From contig JANXZG010000127.1 in assembly GCA_025355645.1 (NCBI GenBank), positions 1 through 32,988 of the forward strand: a stretch of DNA of 32,988 nucleotides, written 5' to 3'. The translations under genes were made by a program, and so were the position numbers. Below are positions 1 through 7,360 of this stretch, piece after piece (positions within the stretch are counted from its first letter, which is position 1; each line of letters begins with the position of its first letter). Source of the DNA: Gammaproteobacteria bacterium (lineage in GTDB: Bacteria > Pseudomonadota > Gammaproteobacteria > Steroidobacterales > Steroidobacteraceae). The notes beneath the pieces are model-generated. The model saw nothing but the letters and a program-made list of their open reading frames with translations, was not told where the DNA came from and searched no databases.

Positions 1-194
1 TGGCTGGTCGCGGAAAGATGAATGGGCAACGGCGCTTGCATAAGAGAGAGGCTCGAAACACAAAGGCATTGACATGACCGAAATATCCCGTGATGCACCA
101 GAGCCCTGTGCGAAATCGGTAGCAGAAAAACGTACCTCATCAATGAGTTACCAACCTCGGCATCTATAATTTCCCGCATTTTCTAGCGGCACTT
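1..194. other. Left-edge intergenic region, no complete gene
   Basis: This stretch is visibly richer in A and T than the rest of the window, and all three forward frames contain stops. One forward frame is open only from the window edge to a stop near position 40, so it could be the tail of an upstream gene, but it is too short to identify. A perfect TATAAT lies at 165-170, but no convincing -35 element sits 16-18 bases upstream. An ATG at 74 opens a frame of about 31 codons with no recognisable product. The composition shift suggests a junction with a different region, possibly a surface-polysaccharide locus given the cupin remnant that follows. Confidence 0.4.
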
Positions 195-392
195 TTGCCA
201 TGGAAAACAAGGCGACCCCAGGGCCTGCGCGACGTGGAGGTTCCTGACGGCGCGGTCTGGCGCTTCACGATTCCGCCGGGCATCGCACATGCGTATCGCA
301 ACACCGGCAATCAGATCATGACGATGGTGTCATTCAGCACGCATTTGCATCAGCCCGGGGAGGGCGACACGCTGCGCGAGCTTATCCTTTGA
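195..392 (+). pseudogene. C-terminal remnant of a cupin (RmlC-like / polysaccharide-synthesis cupin) gene
   Basis: The 65 codons from a TTG at 195 end at a TGA at 390-392. The centre reads as the second half of a cupin barrel (FTIPPGIAHAYRNTG, then MVSFST), as in the C-terminal cupin of capsular-polysaccharide epimerase/reductase proteins and dTDP-4-dehydrorhamnose 3,5-epimerase relatives. The frame is open upstream only to a TGA at 144-146, so the first half of the barrel is missing. No good ribosome binding site precedes 195 or the out-of-frame ATG at 200. The last 11 bases overlap the 3' end of the convergent CheA-like gene. I read it as a decayed 3' fragment; a short functional cupin is possible but less likely. 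Confidence 0.5.
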
Positions 393-2016
393 GCTGGCGG
401 GCGAAGTCAGAATCGCCGGACGCAGAGCTGGCGTCCGCCGGCACTGGCGGCAGGCTCACCTTGAATCGTGCCGCGCGCCCGGGCTCGCTGCCGATCGCGA
501 TCAGGCCCCCAACATCGTGCACGTAGCGCCTGACGAAGGCGAGCCCGGTTCCGTGTCGCTGTTTGCCGGGCGTCTGCTTTAGGGTGGTGAATTTGGCCTT
601 GAAGATGAATTTGAGCACCTGGCGGTCGCCTAGCGTGACTGCGGTAGCGGGCGTCAACAAGGCCTTGGAGATGGCGATTTCCCGCACGGTATCCGGATCA
701 ATGCCGCGCCCATCGTCCTCGAAGACCAGTTCGTAGCTGCCATCGGCGAGCGCGGAAAACGCCAGCGCCAGCTGTCCGATCGGAGGTTTTCCCAGCGTCG
801 CGCGTTCATCGCCCGGCTCGATGCCGTGCATGACGGCATTTCGTATCAGCTGGATCGCGACATTCTTCACCGTGGACTGATAATCCCGCGGGATTGCATC
901 GAGGCCGCTGCACCGCAGCACGACAGCCCGGCCATTCTGGTGCGCCGCATTTTCCGTGAAGCGCGCGAAGGTATGCGCAAGGGTGCCGGCCGAGCCGCTC
1001 GCGGGCGGCGCAGTTACCGCTGCTTGTCGTTCCAGCAACTGCGCCACAAACTTTGGCGCGACGGTGCGATCCGAGCCGGCAATCGTGCGGCGGCTCAGCC
1101 CCTCGCCGTCACCCCCGAAATCGGGGGGCCGCGGCGTATCGATGGTCCTCGTTAGCGATTGAACCAGCGAGAACTGTACGAACAATTCATCGAGCTTGAC
1201 CGCGATGGGCAAGAAATCATTGCCGCTCAATACCGCACGGCTGCGCAGGTCGAGCAGCGCGGATTCGAACTGCTGGGCCGCGCGGCTCAGCGCACCGAGT
1301 TGGGTCGCAGCGACCTGCTTGCCGATTCTGTCCACGGCGGCCAGCGTCTGCTCGAGCTTGTCGCGGAACGCGGGTTGCTCGCGCGCGGGACGCCCTAGGA
1401 TCTCGTTGATCGAATTCATGACGGTGTCGATACTGTTCACGATCGAGCTGAAGCGCGTGGTGCCGAGGCGCAGCAGCGTCTGCAGGATGTCCGACTGGGT
1501 GCGCACCTGCAATTGCAGGTCCTCGATCTCACGAGCCTGCAGCAGCGGCGTGGTCCGGTCGGTCACGCGCACCAGCAAAGTCCCGGGCTGCCCCGGGATG
1601 CTCATCGGGGTGAACTCGAACGCGAAATGCAGCAGATCATGCGTGCCATCGCCAGTGGCAAAACGCACCTCAAGGTCCAACAGCGGATTGGTCTCGCTGA
1701 GCACCGAATGCTTGTGCACAGTACGCAGCGCCGCCAGGTGCTTGCACGCGAGATTCAGTATCTTCTTTGACACGATCGGCTTGAGCAGCTCACTGAATGA
1801 CAAGCCGAGGAAATCGCTGCGCCGGAATAAAGCGGCGAGCGAGGACGTCAGGGGTGCAACAATCGTATCCTTGGCATCGAGGGCAAAGAGGCCCTGTGGA
1901 ATATTAGCGAGAAGCAGCTCCTGAAACGCCTTCTGCGGGTCGCTCGGCGCCGGCGAATCCGCCCCCACAGGATCGGTCATGGCATACATCCCGGGGAGGG
2001 TGCCAGTTTCAGTCAA
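382..2016 (-). CDS. PAS / CheA-type histidine-kinase-like ATPase without an obvious phospho-histidine
   Basis: A cytoplasmic signalling protein of 544 residues from a TTG start; ATG codons at residues 10 and 13 (1989 and 1980) are alternatives, and 1980 has a GGGA at reasonable spacing. Residues about 30-155 look like a PAS sensor domain (NIPQGLFALDAKD). Residues about 180-285 are helical and resemble an Hpt domain, but no HxxKG phosphotransfer motif is present. Residues about 345-525 form a CheA-type ATPase: N box LIRNAVMHGIEPGDER (390-405), G1 DDGRGID (434-440), F box near KFIFKAKF (469-476) and G2 GTGLAF (489-494). There is no CheW-like regulatory domain and no membrane segment. It lies 80 bp downstream of the kinase gene at 2097-3371 on the same strand, so the two are probably co-transcribed. 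That it binds ATP is well supported; that it phosphorylates anything is not. Confidence 0.75.
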   Translation of the reverse strand: MTETGTLPGMYAMTDPVGADSPAPSDPQKAFQELLLANIPQGLFALDAKDTIVAPLTSSLAALFRRSDFLGLSFSELLKPIVSKKILNLACKHLAALRTVHKHSVLSETNPLLDLEVRFATGDGTHDLLHFAFEFTPMSIPGQPGTLLVRVTDRTTPLLQAREIEDLQLQVRTQSDILQTLLRLGTTRFSSIVNSIDTVMNSINEILGRPAREQPAFRDKLEQTLAAVDRIGKQVAATQLGALSRAAQQFESALLDLRSRAVLSGNDFLPIAVKLDELFVQFSLVQSLTRTIDTPRPPDFGGDGEGLSRRTIAGSDRTVAPKFVAQLLERQAAVTAPPASGSAGTLAHTFARFTENAAHQNGRAVVLRCSGLDAIPRDYQSTVKNVAIQLIRNAVMHGIEPGDERATLGKPPIGQLALAFSALADGSYELVFEDDGRGIDPDTVREIAISKALLTPATAVTLGDRQVLKFIFKAKFTTLKQTPGKQRHGTGLAFVRRYVHDVGGLIAIGSEPGRAARFKVSLPPVPADASSASGDSDFARQLKG

Positions 2017-2096
2017 ATCGCGGCGCGAACGGGATCACAGGCACGCGCCCGCCAGGGAGAAAGTCGTCAGGGCAGCCTGGCAGACTGTGACTAAGT

Positions 2097-3371
2097 TCAC
2101 ACTTCCGCGAGCGGCGCCGGGGCGGGCGCCACCGTCGGAGGCACATCTGCCAGCAGCTCATCGGTGCTCGCGTAGCGGCGGTGCGGGCTTTTTGCGAGGA
2201 GCCGGTCAATGATCGGCTGCTGTTCCGCCAGTGCAGCGGGCAGGGGCGGCACCGGCGAGTTGACATGCTGCTCCATGATCTCGAGAGCGCTCTTGCCACG
2301 AAACGGTCGCTGTCCGGTCAGCATTTCATAAAACATAATGCCGAGGCTATACAGATCGGTGCGCGTATCGACATCCTGCGCCATGGATTGCTCGGGACTG
2401 ATGTAGTAGGGGGATCCGACTATCTGGCCATGCGCTGTCACGGTGTTGTCATCGACCGCGCGGCGCGCCAGGCCGAAGTCGATGAGGACCGGCGAATTAT
2501 CCTCGCGCAACATGACGTTGGCGGGCTTCAGATCGCGGTGCAAAACGCCGAAGACATGTATCACGCGAAGCGCTTCGGCGATCGAGCGCAGGTAATAAAG
2601 GCTTTCGGTCGTGCTCAGCGGGTTGCGCAGACGCGCGCGCAAATCGCCGCAGGGAAAATATTCCATGCTCAGGAACAGATGCTGCGGCAAGGTGCCGAAA
2701 TCGTAGATCTCAGCGATGGCCCGATGCGAGATGCTGGAAATAATCTCGTATTCACGCTGAAAGCGCTCGGCATCGTCTAATTCGCGCGCGCTTGTGCCAC
2801 GACTCATGGTCTTCAGTATGACGTTGCGGCGCAACCGCTCGCTCTTGGCAAGAAACACCGCGGAGAAGTTGCTGGTCGCAATGCGCTTGACGATGCTGTA
2901 GCCGGGCACCTCGAGCAAGGGCCCCGCCTGCGCTGAATGGCCGCTGCTGGCGGCGTGGGTCGCCGCCCGGCGCCGCTCGAGGGCCGTCTCGACGCTCTCG
3001 AGCAGCAGCTCACGCGTAAGCCGCGCGAGTGGCAGGTAATCCCGCGCGCCAGCACGAAGCGCCCGCACCACCGTCATTTCATCACCGTTTTCCGCTAACA
3101 CCACGCAGTGCAGGTCCGGATGCTGCGCGAGCCAGCCGCCCATTTGCCGCAAGGCGGTATTAGCGGAACTCTCGACGCTGAAATCAATCTGAACAAACAC
3201 AGCGTCCGGGTCGGTGACATCGATGTGATGGCGCAGCTCGTCCTCCAGGGCCGCCTGCGGCATGGTCATCTGCGCATCCGCCCATTGGCTGGTTATATGG
3301 TGTTTCAGCCACTCAAGGCGTTGCGGGTCGCCGCCGACGGCGATTAGGGTCGGTCCGCTGGAGGTTTGCAT
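2097..3371 (-). CDS. Receiver-like domain fused to a Hanks-type Ser/Thr protein kinase
   Basis: A 424-residue soluble fusion. Residues about 8-130 have the alternating fold of a response-regulator receiver, with a possible phospho-acceptor Asp63 (VQIDF). The conserved Thr/Ser of strand 4 is Ala93, and the invariant Lys after GARDYL is replaced by Pro/Leu, so the domain looks atypical. Residues about 157-410 are a Ser/Thr kinase with Lys187 (VILK), the catalytic loop HRDLKPANV (278-286), DFG (298-300) and SPEQ (325-328). The glycine-rich loop is unusual: all three glycines are replaced (IATSNFSAVF, 164-173). The C-terminus is Pro/Ala-rich with no membrane segment. It is divergent from the HtrA gene across 68 bp and precedes the CheA-like gene. 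The catalytic residues are intact, so an active kinase is likely. Confidence 0.85.
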   Translation of the reverse strand: MQTSSGPTLIAVGGDPQRLEWLKHHITSQWADAQMTMPQAALEDELRHHIDVTDPDAVFVQIDFSVESSANTALRQMGGWLAQHPDLHCVVLAENGDEMTVVRALRAGARDYLPLARLTRELLLESVETALERRRAATHAASSGHSAQAGPLLEVPGYSIVKRIATSNFSAVFLAKSERLRRNVILKTMSRGTSARELDDAERFQREYEIISSISHRAIAEIYDFGTLPQHLFLSMEYFPCGDLRARLRNPLSTTESLYYLRSIAEALRVIHVFGVLHRDLKPANVMLREDNSPVLIDFGLARRAVDDNTVTAHGQIVGSPYYISPEQSMAQDVDTRTDLYSLGIMFYEMLTGQRPFRGKSALEIMEQHVNSPVPPLPAALAEQQPIIDRLLAKSPHRRYASTDELLADVPPTVAPAPAPLAEV

Positions 3372-3439
3372 TGCTGATAGGCTAGTCCTGAGTGCATCCC
3401 GATAGCATGTCGGAATTTCACAATTTGAGGATTTAACAG

Positions 3440-4891
3440 ATGGGTAGTATCAGAACCTGGTCCCTGGCAGCCATAGCCGGCGTGATGGTAGCCGTGGTCG
3501 CCCACCAGCGCTCCAGCGCCGAGTCGCCCCCCGCGCGAGGCGCCGACGCCGAGCAGGCGGCACCGGCTCAAAGGCCCTCGGCGAAGGTCACGGGATTGCC
3601 CGATTTCAGCGATCTGGTCGCCGAAAACGGTGCTGCCGTTGTCAATATCAGCGTGCTGGAGAAGCCCCTAAAGGCAGGAGCCGGGGGCGATGCGCGCGAG
3701 GGCGGCGATCCGCTGTCACAATTCTTCCGCCGCTACCAGATGCCGGAGCCCGAGCACATGCCTCCGGCCCATGGCATCGGGTCCGGCTTCATCATCAGCG
3801 CGGATGGCTACATCCTGACCAACGCGCATGTCGTGGCGGACGCCGCGACCGTGACGGTCAAACTGACTGACCGGCGCGAGTTCTCGGCCAAGGTCATCGG
3901 GGTCGACCGGCACAGCGATGTGGCGCTGATCAAGATCGCCGCGACCGGCCTGCCAGCGGTCCATTTCGGGGACCCTTCCCATATCCGCCCCGGTCAATGG
4001 GTCATCGCGATTGGCTCGCCATTCGGCTATGAAAACAGCGTCACGGCCGGCGTGATCAGCGGCATCGCGCGCACCTTGCCGGATGAGAACTACGTACCGT
4101 TCATCCAGACTGATGCAGCCGTCAATCCGGGCAACTCCGGCGGACCGCTATTCAACCTGAACGGCGAAGTGATCGGCATCAACGCGCAGATTTTCAGCCG
4201 CACCGGTGGATTCATGGGGATGTCATTTGCGATCCCGATCGATCTTGCGCTGAACGTCAAGGATCAGTTGCTGCACTCGGGCAAGGTCAGCCGCAGCCGC
4301 ATTGGTGTCGCCGTGCAGGAAGTGAATCAGCAGTTGGCCCACACCTTTGGACTTTCCCGCCCGCATGGCGCGCTGATCAGTGCGGTCGAGCCGAAAAGCC
4401 CGGGCGAGCGCAGCGGCATGAAGCCAGGGGATGTCATTACCAGCGTCAATGGCCGGGAAATCGAGCACTCCTCGGACCTGCCGTCAATCATTGCGGTGTT
4501 GCCGCCGGGCAGCGAAGCGCACGTTGGCGTCTGGCATGATCACAAGGCAACCATGCTGAACGTGCGCACGATCCTGCTGGACGATGAGCCGGCGCAGGCC
4601 GCAAAGAATGATAGCGATGATGACGGTGGCAAGCTCGGCCTTGCGGTGCGTCCGCTCGATGCCAATGAGCAGCATGAACTGCGCACGCGTGGGCGGCTGG
4701 TGATTGAGGATGTAACGGGTCCGGCGCTCGCAGCCGGCGTGCAGTCGGGAGATGTGCTACTGGGCGTCAATGGCACGACGATCAGCACCGTTGCTGATCT
4801 GAAGCGCGAAGTGGCCCGGGCAGGACATAGTGTTGCGCTGCTGATACAGCGGGAAGATGCGCAGATCTACGTGCCCGTGGACATGGGTTAA
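3440..4891 (+). CDS. Periplasmic HtrA/Deg-family serine endoprotease with two PDZ domains
   Basis: A 483-residue trypsin-like protease and chaperone of envelope protein quality control. A hydrophobic N-terminal segment (residues 7-21) directs export, followed by an Ala/Pro-rich linker. The protease domain carries the triad His130 (TNAHVV), Asp160 (HSDVAL) and Ser233 in GNSGGP. PDZ1 spans about 285-375 and PDZ2 about 395-480. The loop between the first strands is short compared with E. coli DegP, closer to DegQ or MucD, so I give no symbol. GAGGA lies 8 bases before the ATG. It diverges from the receiver/kinase gene across 68 bp, where both promoters must lie. ygiQ follows after 37 bp. Confidence 0.93.
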   Translation: MGSIRTWSLAAIAGVMVAVVAHQRSSAESPPARGADAEQAAPAQRPSAKVTGLPDFSDLVAENGAAVVNISVLEKPLKAGAGGDAREGGDPLSQFFRRYQMPEPEHMPPAHGIGSGFIISADGYILTNAHVVADAATVTVKLTDRREFSAKVIGVDRHSDVALIKIAATGLPAVHFGDPSHIRPGQWVIAIGSPFGYENSVTAGVISGIARTLPDENYVPFIQTDAAVNPGNSGGPLFNLNGEVIGINAQIFSRTGGFMGMSFAIPIDLALNVKDQLLHSGKVSRSRIGVAVQEVNQQLAHTFGLSRPHGALISAVEPKSPGERSGMKPGDVITSVNGREIEHSSDLPSIIAVLPPGSEAHVGVWHDHKATMLNVRTILLDDEPAQAAKNDSDDDGGKLGLAVRPLDANEQHELRTRGRLVIEDVTGPALAAGVQSGDVLLGVNGTTISTVADLKREVARAGHSVALLIQREDAQIYVPVDMG

Positions 4892-4928
4892 TTGTACTTA
4901 CGGCGCGTAATCCGCTCTAATCCCGGGG

Positions 4929-7025
4929 ATGCCTAGCGCCGCTCCCCACCTGCCCATGTCCCGCGCCGAGATGGATACGCTCGGCTGGGATCAATGCGAC
5001 ATTATTATCGTCACCGGCGATGCGTATGTCGACCATCCGAGCTTCGGCATGGCCATCGTCGGGCGCATGCTGGAGTCGCACGGCTTTCGCGTGGGCATCA
5101 TCGCGCAGCCTGACTGGCGCAGTACGGAAGGGTTCCAGGCTCTGGGCGAGCCGCGCCTTTTCTTCGGCGTTACCGGCGGCAACATGGATTCCATGGTCAA
5201 CCGCTATACCTCGGATCGTCGGGTTCGCAGCGATGATGCCTACACGCCGGGTGGAGAGGGTGGCCGGCGCCCCGATCGATGCGTAATCGTCTACTCCCAG
5301 CGGCTGCGCGAAGCCTACCGCGCCGTGCCCATCGTCATCGGCGGCATTGAGGCGAGCCTGCGGCGTATCGCGCACTACGACTATTGGTCTGAACAGGTCA
5401 GGCGCTCGGTGCTGGTCGATGCCAAGGCCGATATGCTGGTGTATGGCAACGGCGAGCGCCAGATTGGCGCGATTGCCGCACACCTGGCCGCGGGCCAGCC
5501 CCTCGCCGCGCTGACCCAGCTGCGTGGCACGGCCTTTCTGCGCCGTGGCACGCCGGATGACTGGATCGAGATTGATTCGACCGGGTTAGATACGCCGGGC
5601 ACGCTGAATCCTCCGATAGACCCCTACGCGAGCGAAGAGCAGCGCCAGCAGCAATCACAGGCTGTGGTGCCAGCGCCGCGCGACAACGTCGTCAAGTTCT
5701 ACCGCAAAGTTCCGAATTCCCAACGTGAACGCAGCGTGATCCGCCTGCCGGCATTTTCCGAAGTCAGCAAGGACCCCGTGTTGTATGCGCATGCATCCAG
5801 GATCCTTCACCTGGAATCCAATCCCGGCAATGCGCGCGCGCTGACGCAGCGCCACGGCGACTTCGATGTGTGGCTCAATCCGCCGCCAATCCCGCTGACG
5901 ACGCCGGAAATGGACGCGGTCTATGAATTACCGTATTCGCGGCGGCCGCATCCGGCCTACGGGAAGGAAAAGATTCCGGCCTATCATATGATCCGCTTTT
6001 CGGTGTCTATCCAGCGCGGGTGTTTTGGCGGCTGCACGTTCTGTTCGATCACCGAACATGAGGGCCGCATCATCCAGAGCCGCTCGGAGGAGTCGGTCAT
6101 CCGCGAGATCGAGACGATCCGCGACCAGGTGCCGGGCTTCAGCGGCGTCATCTCGGATCTGGGCGGTCCCACGGCCAACATGTACCGCCTGCACTGCAAG
6201 AGCCCCGAAATTGAATCGGCCTGCCGGCGTCCGTCGTGCGTGTATCCCGGCATCTGCCCCAACCTGAAGACTGACCATGCGCCGCTGATCAAGCTCTACC
6301 AGCGCGCGCGCAGCCTGAAGGGCATCAAGAAGGTGCTGATTGCCTCCGGCGTGCGCTATGACCTTGCAATAGAGTCGCCCGAGTACGTGCGTGAACTCGC
6401 GACGCATCATACTGGCGGGTACCTGAAGATCGCGCCCGAAGCGATCGGTGAGGGACCGTTATCGAAGATGATGAAGCCGGGAGTCGGCACCTACTACCGG
6501 TTCAAGGAACTTTTCGACAAATATTCCAAGCAAGCGGGCAAGGAGCAGTACCTGATTCCGTACTTCATTGCGGCGCATCCCGGCACGCGCGACCAAGACA
6601 TGCTGGAGCTGGCAGTGTGGCTCAAGAAAAATGATTTTCGCGCGGACCAGGTCCAGGCCTTCCTGCCCTCGCCGATGGCGAGCGCCACGGCCATGTACCA
6701 TTCCGGCAAGAATCCGCTGAAGCGGGTCTCGCGCAGCAGCGAAGATGTCGTGGTTCCGAAGGGTATCAAGGTGCGACGCTTGCACAAGGCGTTCCTGCGG
6801 TATCACGATCCGGCGAACTGGCCGGTCATCCGCGAAGCGCTGAAGCGGATGGGCCGCGCGGACTTGATCGGCAATGGCAGGCAGCATCTGATCCCGGCCT
6901 ACCAACCGGTTGGCCGCAGTGCAACGCCCGGCAGCCCGAGCGCCGGAAAGCTGCCGTTTCGAACGCAGCACACCGGCTTGCCTGCCGTGCCACAGTCGCG
7001 CCCGCGTGGACGCGGCCGGCCTTGA
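4929..7025 (+). CDS. ygiQ: YgiQ family radical SAM protein (UPF0313)
   Basis: A 698-residue member of the YgiQ family, whose reaction is not established. The N-terminal part ([17 protein letters not shown]) resembles a cobalamin-binding-like Rossmann domain, and the radical SAM core follows with the [4Fe-4S] cysteines Cys365, Cys369 and Cys372 in CFGGCTFC. The C-terminal region (about 560-640) carries the family's FLPSPMA segment, followed by a basic, low-complexity tail ending RGRGRP. The ATG at 4929 is preceded by GGGG; an ATG at codon 10 is an alternative, and either keeps the conserved start of the family. The gene stands alone downstream of the protease gene. Confidence 0.95.
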   Translation: MPSAAPHLPMSRAEMDTLGWDQCDIIIVTGDAYVDHPSFGMAIVGRMLESHGFRVGIIAQPDWRSTEGFQALGEPRLFFGVTGGNMDSMVNRYTSDRRVRSDDAYTPGGEGGRRPDRCVIVYSQRLREAYRAVPIVIGGIEASLRRIAHYDYWSEQVRRSVLVDAKADMLVYGNGERQIGAIAAHLAAGQPLAALTQLRGTAFLRRGTPDDWIEIDSTGLDTPGTLNPPIDPYASEEQRQQQSQAVVPAPRDNVVKFYRKVPNSQRERSVIRLPAFSEVSKDPVLYAHASRILHLESNPGNARALTQRHGDFDVWLNPPPIPLTTPEMDAVYELPYSRRPHPAYGKEKIPAYHMIRFSVSIQRGCFGGCTFCSITEHEGRIIQSRSEESVIREIETIRDQVPGFSGVISDLGGPTANMYRLHCKSPEIESACRRPSCVYPGICPNLKTDHAPLIKLYQRARSLKGIKKVLIASGVRYDLAIESPEYVRELATHHTGGYLKIAPEAIGEGPLSKMMKPGVGTYYRFKELFDKYSKQAGKEQYLIPYFIAAHPGTRDQDMLELAVWLKKNDFRADQVQAFLPSPMASATAMYHSGKNPLKRVSRSSEDVVVPKGIKVRRLHKAFLRYHDPANWPVIREALKRMGRADLIGNGRQHLIPAYQPVGRSATPGSPSAGKLPFRTQHTGLPAVPQSRPRGRGRP

Positions 7026-7360
7026 CGGATGGAAGGCGAATCTGCAGCTAATTGCAGCCCACTATTCAGGTGAGCTGTGGAACCAGGCATTCGCCTCGCG
7101 CCGGCTCGAGCAATGCTCGGCCGCACGCGGTTCCCCCGCCCTCGAGCCCCGTCTCTTGGTCTACTGCCCGGATGCGGGGCGTGCGCCAGCCGATGATCCG
7201 CTACACCTTGACCTATGAGCAGGCTTTGACGCGCTTCGCGCCGCGCTTTTTCAGCCTGCGTCATGCTAGCCCATGGCGAACTTCTAGGCTGCTGGCGCAT
7301 CCGCCGCTGAACGATTAAAGTTCCCGGCTGTTTGTTGCAAGGATTGCACGAGAATGACTG
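7026..7360. other. 335-bp gene-free region upstream of the threonine operon
   Basis: No frame here has recognisable coding content; the open frames are short and have no good start signals. A small inverted repeat CTGCA/TGCAG occurs near 7042-7057. A GC-rich stretch followed by five T's occurs near 7230-7250, but the stem would be only about four pairs. I found no convincing sigma-70 promoter and no Thr/Ile-rich leader peptide of the E. coli thrL type. The thrABC promoter presumably lies here, because ygiQ ends at 7025 and thrA has no other upstream space. Confidence 0.5.

Noticed and set aside
165..170. Perfect TATAAT near the left edge
   Set aside because: No -35 element at 16-18 bases and no intact gene downstream, so not called as a promoter.
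7230..7250. Possible terminator (GC-rich stretch before five T's) ahead of thrA
   Set aside because: Only about four base pairs can form next to the T run, too weak to support.
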